64,000 nt of DNA from assembly GCA_016935315.1 (NCBI GenBank), contig JAFGRD010000047.1:62001-126000 (forward strand), read 5' to 3'. This stretch comes from Pirellulales bacterium. GTDB lineage: Bacteria > Planctomycetota > Planctomycetia > Pirellulales > Thermoguttaceae. The notes under the pieces were generated by a model. It was not told where the DNA came from. It did no database searches and saw only the letters and a list, made by a program, of their open reading frames with translations. A program made the position numbers and the translations under genes. Numbering within the stretch: the first letter of the stretch is position 1; each line of letters opens with the position of its first letter. This document shows positions 53,394 through 61,183 of this stretch, in pieces.

Positions 53394-55121
53394 ATGAATA
53401 GAGTCGTGACGATCGCCGTCGTACTGGGCGTGGCGATTGGCATCGGTAGCCAGAAGGCGTCGCCGGGACAAGAGGCCCGCACCGCGGCGGCCCAAGGGCC
53501 CCGAAACGTCGAAGCCGACGCCGCAGTCTTTCTGGCCCGATACCAGCGGCAGTTCGCCGAGCTGGAACAGAAGCTGACCCACGCCAGTTGGAGGGCGGAG
53601 AACTCGGGCAAGAAGGAGGACTTCGACGCCTATGCCGAGGCCGCGTTGGCACTGAAGAAGTTTCACAGCAGCGCCAAGAGCTACCAAAGGGTCCAGACGC
53701 TGTTGCGGGAGACACGGCAGCTTTCCCCGCTGGAGTCTCGGGCCTTGCAGGTGGCCCTGCTGGCCTTCAAGAGCAACCAGTTGCCGCCCGAAAAGCTCGA
53801 AAAGATGCTCGATCTGTCGACCGAGATCGAGCACGCTTTCAACACGTTTCGAGCCGAGATCGACGGCCAGCGCGCGACCAACAACGATCTTCTGGAGGTG
53901 CTGCGCAAGGAAAACGACAGCCCGCGGCGGCGGGAGATCTGGGAGGCCCTGAAGCAAGTGGGCGGCGAAGTGGCGCCGAAGCTGGTGGTTCTCGCAGGCC
54001 TGCGCAACGAGGCGGCCCAGGAGCTCGGCTACGACAATTACTGGGAGATGCAGATCAAGCTCCAGGAGTTCGATCCGCAGCGGCTGCTGGAGATCTTCGC
54101 CGAGTTGGAGCAACTGACCAACGAGCCGTTTCGACAGATGAAGAAGACCCTCGACGGCGAGTTGGCTCGCCGTTTTGGCGTCCAGCCGGAAGCGCTGATG
54201 CCTTGGCACTACGACAATCCGTTCTTCCAGGCGCCGCCGCCTTCGGAGGCCGTGGACCTCGACGAGTTCTATGAGGGCAAGACCAAGGAGGAGATCGTCA
54301 AGATCGCCGAAGAGTTCTACGGAGATATCGGTTTGCCGATCGAGGAGATCGTCGCCCGCAGCGATCTCTACGAGCGGGAGGGCAAGAGCCAGCACGCCTT
54401 CTGTATCGACATGGACCGCAGCGGCGACGTTCGCACGCTGTGCAACGTCAAGCCCACCGCCGAGTGGATGGACACGGTGCTTCACGAGCAGGGCCACGCG
54501 GTCTACGCCGTGGGCATCGAACGCTCGTTGCCGTACAACCTTCGCGACGCGGCCCATCCCTTCACCACCGAGGGCGTGGCCATGCTGTTCGGGGCCTTGG
54601 CGAAGAACCCGGCCTGGATGGTGCGCTACGCCGGCGCCGATTCAGGGCGGCTGGACCAAGTCGCCGAGGCCGTTCTGGAGCAGCGGCGGCGCGAGCAGTT
54701 GATCTTCGCCCGCTGGACCCTCGTCATGCTCCATTTCGAGAAGGCCCTCTACGAGGACCCGGATCGAGACCTCAATGGACTCTGGTGGGGCTACGTCGAG
54801 CGCTATCAGCTCCTGAAACGCCCGAGCGACCGCAACCGGCCGGATTGGGCCGCCAAGCCGCACTTCACGTCGGCTCCCGTCTATTACCACAGTTACATGC
54901 TCGGCGAGCTGTTTGCCGCCCAGTTGCGCCACGTGCTGGCCGAGCTGGCCGACCACCGCGGCCCGACATCCACGCTGAGCTTCAACGGCCGCAAGCAGTT
55001 CGGCGCGTTTCTCCGGCGAGAGGTGTTCGCGCCGGGCTGCTCGCTGCCCTGGCCCCGGTTCGTCAAGCAGGCGACCGGCGAGTCGCTGACCGCTCGCTAC
55101 TTCGCCGCGGAGGTCCGCTGA
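53394..55121 (+). CDS. Exported M2/M3-family zinc metallopeptidase
   Basis: 575 residues with a signal peptide (VVTIAVVLGVAIGIGSQ). The zinc motif HEQGH is at residues 364-368 and the third ligand is the glutamate of TTEGVAM near residue 392. The helical fold with WEALKQVGGEVAPKL and the FTSAPVYYHSYMLGEL segment near the C-terminus match the M2/M3 (angiotensin-converting-enzyme / oligopeptidase) group, which removes dipeptides or cuts short peptides. It is probably in the periplasm. Its stop codon is the base before repeat copy 3. It diverges from the ECF sigma operon. No partner is obvious. Confidence 0.85.
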   Translation: MNRVVTIAVVLGVAIGIGSQKASPGQEARTAAAQGPRNVEADAAVFLARYQRQFAELEQKLTHASWRAENSGKKEDFDAYAEAALALKKFHSSAKSYQRVQTLLRETRQLSPLESRALQVALLAFKSNQLPPEKLEKMLDLSTEIEHAFNTFRAEIDGQRATNNDLLEVLRKENDSPRRREIWEALKQVGGEVAPKLVVLAGLRNEAAQELGYDNYWEMQIKLQEFDPQRLLEIFAELEQLTNEPFRQMKKTLDGELARRFGVQPEALMPWHYDNPFFQAPPPSEAVDLDEFYEGKTKEEIVKIAEEFYGDIGLPIEEIVARSDLYEREGKSQHAFCIDMDRSGDVRTLCNVKPTAEWMDTVLHEQGHAVYAVGIERSLPYNLRDAAHPFTTEGVAMLFGALAKNPAWMVRYAGADSGRLDQVAEAVLEQRRREQLIFARWTLVMLHFEKALYEDPDRDLNGLWWGYVERYQLLKRPSDRNRPDWAAKPHFTSAPVYYHSYMLGELFAAQLRHVLAELADHRGPTSTLSFNGRKQFGAFLRREVFAPGCSLPWPRFVKQATGESLTARYFAAEVR

Positions 55122-55345
55122 GAACTCGTGAAAGAACAAGTCGGGCATTCTCATGGGTGGAAAGGCGGTGCAGACGCCTTTCCACCCATAACGCTCGCCC
55201 TGGGTGAAACGTCGCTTCCGGTGACTTCTGATCGGGAAAGAACCACGAAAGTCAAAGGCATCTTCCGTTGGAGTGTAATGAAAGAGCAAGGCCGCTACGC
55301 GTCCCTGCACTTTCATGTATGTCCAACTTGTTCTTCTACGAGTCC
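55122..55345 (+). repeat. Dispersed 224-bp inverted-repeat element, copy 3
   Basis: The element starts directly after the peptidase stop and ends 6 bp before the yjbQ ATG. Its first internal hairpin is perfect: ATGGGTGGAAAGGCG (55153-55167) with CGCCTTTCCACCCAT (55175-55189) and a 7-nt loop. The terminal arms pair over about 26 bp with four mismatches. A flanking CTGAG on both sides (55117-55121 and 55344-55348) is a candidate target-site duplication. Confidence 0.82.
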
Positions 55346-55351
55346 TGAGCC

Positions 55352-55774
55352 ATGAAATCGCACACGCAGTATCTCTCTTTCACCGTTGCCAAACGGATGG
55401 ATTTCGTCAACATCACGTCGCACGTGGAGGCCGCCGTGGCCGACAGTGGCGTGCGGGAAGGGCTCTGCCTGGTCAACGCGATGCACATCACGGCGTCGGT
55501 GTTCATCAACGACGACGAGCCGGGCTTGCACGAGGACTACAAGGAGTGGCTGGAGAAGCTGGCCCCCTTCGACCCGTCGCCGAAGGCCTATCGCCACAAC
55601 CGCACCGGCGAAGACAACGGCGACGCCCATCACAAGCGGCAGGTGATGGGCCGGGAAGTCGTCGTCGCCGTTACCGAGGGAAAACTGGACTTCGGCCCCT
55701 GGGAGCAGATCTTCTACGGCGAGTTCGACGGCCGGCGGCCCAAACGGGTATTGGTCAAGATCATTGGCGAGTAG
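55352..55774 (+). CDS. yjbQ: YjbQ / UPF0047 family protein
   Basis: 140 residues, the usual length. The family motifs [15 protein letters not shown] and the conserved His/Glu in [12 protein letters not shown] are present, as is the C-terminal [11 protein letters not shown]. YjbQ proteins have weak thiamine-phosphate-synthase-type activity in some bacteria and are widely conserved; their real role is not settled. The ribosome site would fall inside the right arm of repeat copy 3 (no good site is seen in the 6 bases between), so translation may depend on the repeat's folding or on coupling to the peptidase gene. Confidence 0.88.
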   Translation: MKSHTQYLSFTVAKRMDFVNITSHVEAAVADSGVREGLCLVNAMHITASVFINDDEPGLHEDYKEWLEKLAPFDPSPKAYRHNRTGEDNGDAHHKRQVMGREVVVAVTEGKLDFGPWEQIFYGEFDGRRPKRVLVKIIGE

Positions 55775-55799
55775 GGACTCGCCGCCCTTCTCTCCATAA

Positions 55800-56023
55800 G
55801 GACTCGCCGAAGAACAAGTTGGGCATTCTCATGGTTGAGAAGGCGGCGCAGACGCCTTTCCAACCATAACGCTCGCCCTGTATGGGGCGTCGATTTGGGT
55901 GACTTCTGATCGGGAAAGAACCAGGAGACTCAAAGGCATCTTCATTCAGCGTGTGATGAAAGAGCAAGGCCGCTGCGCGTCCTTGCACTTTCATGTATGT
56001 CCAACTTGTTCTTCTGCGAGTCC
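55800..56023 (+). repeat. Dispersed 224-bp inverted-repeat element, copy 4
   Basis: The termini GGACTCGCCGAAGAACAAGT and CTTGTTCTTCTGCGAGTCC pair over 26 bp with two mismatches. Internal stems: ATGGTTGAGAAGGCG (55831-55845) with CGCCTTTCCAACCAT (55853-55867), and ATGAAAGAGCAAGG (55956-55969) with CCTTGCACTTTCAT (55981-55994). It fills the gap between yjbQ (plus) and the convergent membrane protein gene (minus), whose stop codon begins at the element's last base. Confidence 0.85.
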
Positions 56024-56670
56024 TAGGGGACTTCCGCTTCATCGGCCGAATCGTACCGGACGAACGCAGAACGGTCGACCGATTCGTGCAGCGAGAAGTT
56101 CTTCAGGTCGGCCGATTTGAGAAAGCGTTGCCCCAGGGACCGGTTGACTCGCGAGACGATCTTCTTGCCCAGCAGCGTCAGATCGGGTTCGACCAGGTCG
56201 CTGACCTGGCAGCTTCGCACGGTAACCGTGACCTGTTCGCGGAGGAGGCGGTTGTTGTTCCTCATGAACTCATCGAAAGCCTGCTTGCTGCCGCAAGCGG
56301 TTCGGCCCTCCAGGCGAAAATCGGTCCGCAACATGGTTCCGGTGATGGGATCGAAGAGCCGGACGCTGTAATCTCCCAACTCGGCCCTGCCCTCGCCGAA
56401 GTAGGCCAGTTCAGTCGGGGGCTTGGCCCGACGCCCGGTCTCGCCGTCGGCGCGTTGCGTTCCGGACCCGGCGGGGGAAAACTCCAGGTTTGCCAACCAC
56501 TCGCGCCACGAGGCGGGGCGGGTGGCCACGATCCAGACGACCATGGCAAGAACCCAGAACATCACGATCGAGAGCACCAGGGTCGTGCGGCCCCGCAGCG
56601 GCCATCGTGACCGCCAGGAGGGTTTGGCCCGGCGTTCCATCGAGTCGGTATGTGGTGGTTCACCCGGCAT
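56023..56670 (-). CDS. Small single-pass membrane protein of unknown function
   Basis: 215 residues. One transmembrane helix near the N-terminus (about 31-49, TLVLSIVMFWVLAMVVWIV), then an outer domain of about 165 residues. The segment REQVTVTVRSCQVSDLVEP and the following helix resemble the shape of FliL-type flagellar basal-body proteins, but no flagellar genes are near and the similarity is weak. Function unknown. The ATG at 56668-56670 has AGGAA at about the right distance; Met11 is an alternative start. The 3' end touches repeat copy 4, so the repeat could serve as a terminator for both this gene and yjbQ. Confidence 0.6.
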   Translation of the reverse strand: MPGEPPHTDSMERRAKPSWRSRWPLRGRTTLVLSIVMFWVLAMVVWIVATRPASWREWLANLEFSPAGSGTQRADGETGRRAKPPTELAYFGEGRAELGDYSVRLFDPITGTMLRTDFRLEGRTACGSKQAFDEFMRNNNRLLREQVTVTVRSCQVSDLVEPDLTLLGKKIVSRVNRSLGQRFLKSADLKNFSLHESVDRSAFVRYDSADEAEVP

Positions 56671-56922
56671 CGTGGAATGTTCCTGCCAAAGGCCCCGAAT
56701 CTGAAGTCATGCGACTCCAGCGATCGTTTGGCTGAGTTACTATCATAATTCTAGTTCACAGGCGACAGGGAGGCGTCTGCTCCGGGCCGTGGAACTCGCG
56801 GCGCGGTTGCGGCTGACGTTGCCGATTGCTCGGACACTACGGGTCGTTCCGAACCGCCTGCGGGAGACGCGCGCCCGCCGAAAGGGTCGGGGCCTGCCGG
56901 CCGGCCTGCAAACGGCGGCCCG

Positions 56923-58068
56923 TCACCGGATCTGAAGCATCCGCTGAAGGGCCTCCAGCGACCAGCGGGCCGTCTGGTCGTCGACGGCGATCACGTTGAC
57001 CGGCGTGCCGGCCGCGAGATTCTCCAGCGACCAGCAGAGATGGGGCAGGTCGATGCGGTACATCGTCGCACACATGCAGACCAACGGCGAAAGGAAGTGG
57101 ATTTCCTGCTCGGGGTGTTCGTGCTTGAGGCGATGGACCAGGTGCAACTCGGTGCCGATGGCCCACTTCGTGCCGGGGGGGGATTCCTCTACCGCTCGGA
57201 TGATCTTGCCGGTCGAGCCGATCACGTCGGCCTGATCGGCCACTTCCATCTGGCACTCGGGATGGACCAGGATCTTGATACCCGGGTACGTCTCGCGGAA
57301 CTCTCGGACGTGTTGGGGCAAAAACATCTGGTGCACGCTGCAGTGGCCCTGCCAGAGGAGGACGCGGCTGTGGCGGATCGTCTCGTCGGTGTTGCCACCC
57401 AGCTCCTGCTCGTGGGGATTCCAGACGGGCATTTCGTCTAGCGGGATCCCCATCGCCCGGGCCGTGTTGCGACCCAGGTGCTGATCGGGAAAGAAGAGCA
57501 CGCGGCTGCGCCGGGCAAACGCCCATTTCAGCGCGGCTTCGGCGTTGGCCGACGTGCAGACGATTCCGCCGCGCTGCCCGCAAAAGGCCTTCAGACTGGC
57601 GGCCGAGTTGACGTAAGTGATCGGCATCACGTCGTCGACGTCGATCACTTCGGCGAGTTGTTGCCAGCAGTCCTCGACCTGGTCGATTTCGGCCATGTCG
57701 GCCAAGGAGCAGCCGGCCGCCAGGTCGGGCAGGATGACCGTCACGCGGCGCCCGTTGCGTTGGGCCAGCCGCTCAGGCCGGTTGGCCAGGATGTCGGCCG
57801 TTTCCGCCATGAAGTGGACGCCGCAAAAAGCGATCGCCTCGCACTGCTCGTCGGCGGCCGCCAACTCGCTGAGCTTATAGCTGTCGCCCCGCAGATCCGA
57901 CATCGCGATGACCTCGTCCTGCTGGTAATGGTGGCCGAGGATCAGCAACCGCGGACCCATTGCGTCCCGAACCGCCTGAATGCGCGCCGTGAGGACCTCG
58001 CGGTCCAGCGACTTGTACGGCTGAAGATCGAAGGCGGGCGACATGGTCTGATCGGTTGTCGTGCTCAT
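56923..58068 (-). CDS. nadA: Quinolinate synthase
   Basis: 381 residues. NadA condenses iminoaspartate with dihydroxyacetone phosphate to quinolinate, the first committed step of de novo NAD synthesis. The three cysteine ligands of the [4Fe-4S] cluster can be placed in AGCSLADM, GHCSVHQM and VCMCATM. The substrate-binding HHYQQDE near the N-terminus, and TSANAE and HPECQME, are also conserved. The start ATG follows at 58066-58068. A strong terminator-like palindrome sits 44 bp upstream and shields the gene from fxsA transcription, so nadA needs its own promoter, which I could not place. No nadB or nadC gene is in the window. Confidence 0.95.
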   Translation of the reverse strand: MSTTTDQTMSPAFDLQPYKSLDREVLTARIQAVRDAMGPRLLILGHHYQQDEVIAMSDLRGDSYKLSELAAADEQCEAIAFCGVHFMAETADILANRPERLAQRNGRRVTVILPDLAAGCSLADMAEIDQVEDCWQQLAEVIDVDDVMPITYVNSAASLKAFCGQRGGIVCTSANAEAALKWAFARRSRVLFFPDQHLGRNTARAMGIPLDEMPVWNPHEQELGGNTDETIRHSRVLLWQGHCSVHQMFLPQHVREFRETYPGIKILVHPECQMEVADQADVIGSTGKIIRAVEESPPGTKWAIGTELHLVHRLKHEHPEQEIHFLSPLVCMCATMYRIDLPHLCWSLENLAAGTPVNVIAVDDQTARWSLEALQRMLQIR

Positions 58069-58111
58069 GAATCGGTCCTGTGCAAGAATTCAGCTATGAT
58101 TCCATGGAAGT

Positions 58112-58167
58112 TGCACTTTCTGAAAAAACGGCACATAGGCCTAGGTGCCGTTTTTTCAGAAAGTGCA
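58112..58167 (-). terminator. 56-bp near-perfect palindrome acting as a (possibly bidirectional) terminator
   Basis: TGCACTTTCTGAAAAAACGG continues into CAC, then a 10-base centre containing TAGGCCTA, then the exact inverse of the left 23 bases. On either strand CGGCAC...GTGCCG is followed by six T, the pattern of an intrinsic terminator. It lies 100 bp after the fxsA stop and 44 bp before the nadA start, both on the minus strand. Confidence 0.8.
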
Positions 58168-58266
58168 GATCGAAACCCAACCAAGTATATCCCTCCGACA
58201 GGTCGAAGAACAAGGACCATCCTTGTGGGCCGGGCTTGCCGGTTCGGAGTGCTGCGGTCGGGGCAC

Positions 58267-58743
58267 CTAGGGCTGCTCCGGCCGCTCGGGTGGCACGTCG
58301 ATCACCCGGCTGTCGATGATCTCGTCGTGGTCGGCCGGACGCCGATCTGCCGGTGGCCAACCGGGTATCGACGACGTAACGCGAATGCTGGCCTCGAAGC
58401 GGCGTTTCAGCCACCGCTTGACCAGTCGCCGAAAGATCGGCAACAGTAGCGCAAACCCGACCAGATCCGTCAGCATGCCGGGCGTGACCAGCAGGGCTCC
58501 GGCCAGGAGGATCATCAGCCCGTCCATGAGCGGATCGCCCGGCAACTGACCGGCGGCCATGGTTTCGTGGACTCGTCGCCAGCAGCGAAGCCCCTGATGG
58601 CGGGCCAGAGCGGCCCCGACCACGCCGGTCGTCAATACCACCGCCAGCGTGAACTGCCAGGAGGTCTTGTCGGCCAGCACCAACAACAGCATCAACTCGA
58701 CCAGCGGCACGACCGTGAACAGCAACAGCAATCGCAACAGCAT
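58267..58743 (-). CDS. fxsA: FxsA-family membrane protein
   Basis: 158 residues. FxsA-family inner membrane protein with three to four hydrophobic segments (LLRLLLLFTVVPLVELMLLL, FTLAVVLTTGVVGAALA, LMILLAGALLVTPGMLTDL) and the family's positively charged cluster RRLVKRWLKRRFEA. In E. coli, FxsA overproduction relieves exclusion of phage T7 by F plasmid; its ordinary role is not known. The start ATG at 58741-58743 matches other FxsA N-termini; the frame is open upstream for 22 codons without similarity. The C-terminal 40 residues are a charged tail. Confidence 0.85.
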   Translation of the reverse strand: MLLRLLLLFTVVPLVELMLLLVLADKTSWQFTLAVVLTTGVVGAALARHQGLRCWRRVHETMAAGQLPGDPLMDGLMILLAGALLVTPGMLTDLVGFALLLPIFRRLVKRWLKRRFEASIRVTSSIPGWPPADRRPADHDEIIDSRVIDVPPERPEQP

Positions 58744-59012
58744 GGGGGAACTCGCTCCGAAGGCCCGTCGCAACACAAGGCCGGCGCACCAGGCGGGCAC
58801 GCCAGCCATGTCTACCGTGTTGGCAGCACGTCATTATTACCGCTTTTGCCGCACGCGGTCCAGGCGGCCGGACGGCCGTCGCCTCCCGCCCGCGTGGCTT
58901 TGTTGTTGTTTGCGCTGCAAATGATCGAGGCCGGAAGAACCGGGCTCCCGCGGGTCGCCCTCTCGCATTGACTGTGCAAACGTCATTAGTGAGCTATGGT
59001 TACATGAGGTAG

Positions 59013-59034
59013 CCGGGGGCGAATTTGCCCCCGG
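59013..59034. other. GC hairpin in the leader of the HDOD gene
   Basis: CCGGGGGC, a six-base loop GAATTT, and GCCCCCGG form a perfect 8-bp stem, 34 bp before the HDOD start. It could be a transcription stop of an upstream transcript or a leader structure that affects translation. No T run follows. Confidence 0.4.
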
Positions 59035-59068
59035 AGGTCGATTGTGCGCATTATAACGAGAATTTCAG

Positions 59069-59974
59069 ATGGCCGGGCAAGCCGCCAGTTCGATGGGTAG
59101 CCACGCCAATCAGCCGGCCGCGGCGTTGATCGAGCGCCTCTTCCGCCGGATCAGCGAAGTCTCGTCGTTGCCGGCGGTGGCCATGCGCATTATCGAGGTG
59201 GCCAACAACCCGACGACCGGGGCCGACGACCTACTGGACGCGGTGCGCTTCGACGCCGCGCTGGCCACGCGGATCATGCGGACGGTCAACTCCTCGTACT
59301 ACGCGCTGCAAAACAAGGTGGCCGACTTGAAGTTGGCCATCACCCTGTTGGGCTTCAAGGAAATCCGCAATCTGGCGATGACCGCCTACGTTGCTCAACT
59401 GTTCCGGAAGGGCTCGGGCTACGGCAGCTATTCCCGCGAGGGCCTCTGGAACCATCTGATCGGCGTCGGTGGGGCATCCCAGTTGATTGCCCAAGTCAGC
59501 GGCAAATCGCCCCCCGCCGAAGCCTATCTGGCCGGGCTGGTCCACGACCTGGGCAAGATCCTCATCGACCAATATCTGCACAAGCCGTTCTGCCAGATCA
59601 TCGACCGACTCGACGGGCAGACGTCCATTTGCGATCTCGAACGGGAGACGCTGGGATTCGACCACACGGAGCTCGGCGAATTCGTTGCCGTCCAGTGGCA
59701 CCTGCCCGAGCACCTGACCTCCTGCATTCGCTACCACCATGCGCCGCTGGACTACGAAGGGCCGGACCAGGAGATGGTCTGCACGGTCGCCTTGGCCAAT
59801 TTCTTCTGCAACGCCAAGGGGCTGACTTCGCTGGGCGTGGCCAACAAGCAGGTTCCGCCAGGCAGAGTCTTCGGTGTGTTGGGGCTCGACAAGCCGCGGA
59901 TCGGCTCGATCTGGGAACAGCTCGACGAGACGCTCAAGGTGGCCGATATCATGGCCATGGCGCGGGTGGGATGA
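59069..59974 (+). CDS. HDOD-domain signalling protein
   Basis: 301 residues. A single HDOD domain fills most of the protein: SSLPAVAMRIIEVANNP, IMRTVNSSYYALQNKV, LKLAITLLGFKEIRNLAM and YLAGLVHDLGKILIDQY. HDOD is related to HD-GYP but usually lacks phosphodiesterase residues; here an HDLGK is kept, so a partial HD site may remain. Such proteins take part in signalling, biofilm and stress networks. The ribosome site is weak; Met9 is an alternative start. It converges with dprA, with 34 bp between the stops. Confidence 0.85.
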   Translation: MAGQAASSMGSHANQPAAALIERLFRRISEVSSLPAVAMRIIEVANNPTTGADDLLDAVRFDAALATRIMRTVNSSYYALQNKVADLKLAITLLGFKEIRNLAMTAYVAQLFRKGSGYGSYSREGLWNHLIGVGGASQLIAQVSGKSPPAEAYLAGLVHDLGKILIDQYLHKPFCQIIDRLDGQTSICDLERETLGFDHTELGEFVAVQWHLPEHLTSCIRYHHAPLDYEGPDQEMVCTVALANFFCNAKGLTSLGVANKQVPPGRVFGVLGLDKPRIGSIWEQLDETLKVADIMAMARVG

Positions 59975-60008
59975 AATCGCGGCACTGTGTCACATCCGCC
60001 TGGCCGTG

Positions 60009-61142
60009 TCACATCCGCGCTACCGTGGTGCCGCTGAGGCGACGAACCAGGCGGCGCATCTCCAACACGCTGATTGCCGAGAGAACCCTGGACACCGGCA
60101 AGCCGCTCTGGGCGACGATCCGGTCGATCGACGTCGAATCGGTGCCGATGACCGAAAGCACCTTTTGCTCCAACTCGTTGAGCTTCAGCTCGGCCGGGTG
60201 GTGGACCGCCGGACCGTCGTCGCGCGGCGCGGCCTCGACCAGCGGCCCGAGCTCTTCCAGCACGTCGTCGGCCGATTCCACCAGTCGAGCCCCGTCGCGA
60301 AGCAGGCGGTGGCAGCCGCGGGCGGTCCGCGAGTCGACGCGCCCCGGCACCGCAAACACCTCGCGGCCCTGTTCCATGGCGTGTCTTGCCGTGATCAGTG
60401 CGCCGCTTCGCTCGGCGGCCTCCACGATGATCACCCCCAGAGAAAGGCCGCTGATCAACCGGTTGCGTTGCGGGAACATGCCGCTTAAGGGTTCGATCAG
60501 CGGCGGCGACTCGCTGAGCACCGCGCCGGCGGCAACGACTTCGCCGGCCAGCTTCTCGTGCTCGGGTGGGTAGATGTTCAGCACGCCGCTGGCCAACACG
60601 GCCAACGTGCGGCCGCCGGCGGCCAGTGCGCCGCGATGGGCCGCCGCGTCGATGCCCCGGGCCAACCCGCTGACGATCGTCAGCCCCGCCCGCGCCAGGC
60701 TGCCCGCCAGTCGCTCCGCCTGTCGCAACCCGTATTGCGAGGCGTGCCGCGTGCCGACGATGCCGATCGCCAGCGCATCTTCCGGCTTGAGCGTCCCGCG
60801 GACGAACAGGACGCCGGGCGGGTCGTGGATTTCGCGCAACATGCGCGGGTATTGATCGCGCGATTCGATCAGCATGTCGATGCCGTGCTCGTTGCAGAGG
60901 GCCAGCTCGCGCTCGACATCGATCTGATCGGCCGCGGCAATCGCCAGACTGAGCTTGGGGCCGACGCCCGGCACTTCGCGCAGCGCGTCCGGCGCGGCGG
61001 CCAGCACGGCCTGGGATGAGCCGAACTTTTCGAGCAGCGTCTGGCGAATCCGCGGCCCCACGCCGGGAACCATGACCAGCCGCAACGTGTCGGCAAGTTC
61101 CTCCGGCGTCGGCTCGGCAGCGGAATCGTTGCAGTCGCTCAT
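60009..61142 (-). CDS. dprA: DNA processing protein DprA
   Basis: 377 residues. The Rossmann-like DprA domain is clear: GIVGTRHASQYG, TIVSGLARGIDAAAHRGAL, and FPQRNRLISGLSLGVIIVEA. A SAM-like helical domain with a VPGVGPRIRQ helix-hairpin-helix is at the N-terminus and a winged-helix DML1-like domain (VIGTDSTSIDRIVAQSGLP) at the C-terminus. DprA binds single-stranded DNA and loads RecA during natural transformation; it is also kept in non-competent bacteria. It follows the HhH+HTH protein gene (41 bp gap) on the same strand, so the two may form a unit. Confidence 0.93.
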   Translation of the reverse strand: MSDCNDSAAEPTPEELADTLRLVMVPGVGPRIRQTLLEKFGSSQAVLAAAPDALREVPGVGPKLSLAIAAADQIDVERELALCNEHGIDMLIESRDQYPRMLREIHDPPGVLFVRGTLKPEDALAIGIVGTRHASQYGLRQAERLAGSLARAGLTIVSGLARGIDAAAHRGALAAGGRTLAVLASGVLNIYPPEHEKLAGEVVAAGAVLSESPPLIEPLSGMFPQRNRLISGLSLGVIIVEAAERSGALITARHAMEQGREVFAVPGRVDSRTARGCHRLLRDGARLVESADDVLEELGPLVEAAPRDDGPAVHHPAELKLNELEQKVLSVIGTDSTSIDRIVAQSGLPVSRVLSAISVLEMRRLVRRLSGTTVARM

Positions 61143-61183
61143 GGCGACAATATACCACCGGTGTCGCCGCTGAGACAGGCCGG

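Noticed and set aside
13785-56023. Repeat copies as insertion sequences with their own transposase
   Set aside because: No copy contains an open frame that could encode a transposase; the elements are too short and look structural.
56023-56670. Naming the small membrane protein FliL
   Set aside because: The likeness is limited to one segment, and there are no flagellar genes nearby.
30051-58990. Two short similar stretches, TGCAAACATCAATAGTG near 30053 and TGCAAACGTCATTAGTG near 58975
   Set aside because: The match is only about 15 of 17 bases and no longer similarity surrounds it. It may be chance or the ends of another repeat, but nothing supports it as a feature.
59987-60018. Direct repeat GTGTCACATCCGC, two copies 19 bp apart at the end of dprA
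   Set aside because: It is short, overlaps the dprA stop and shows no third copy or hairpin. Probably a local duplication.
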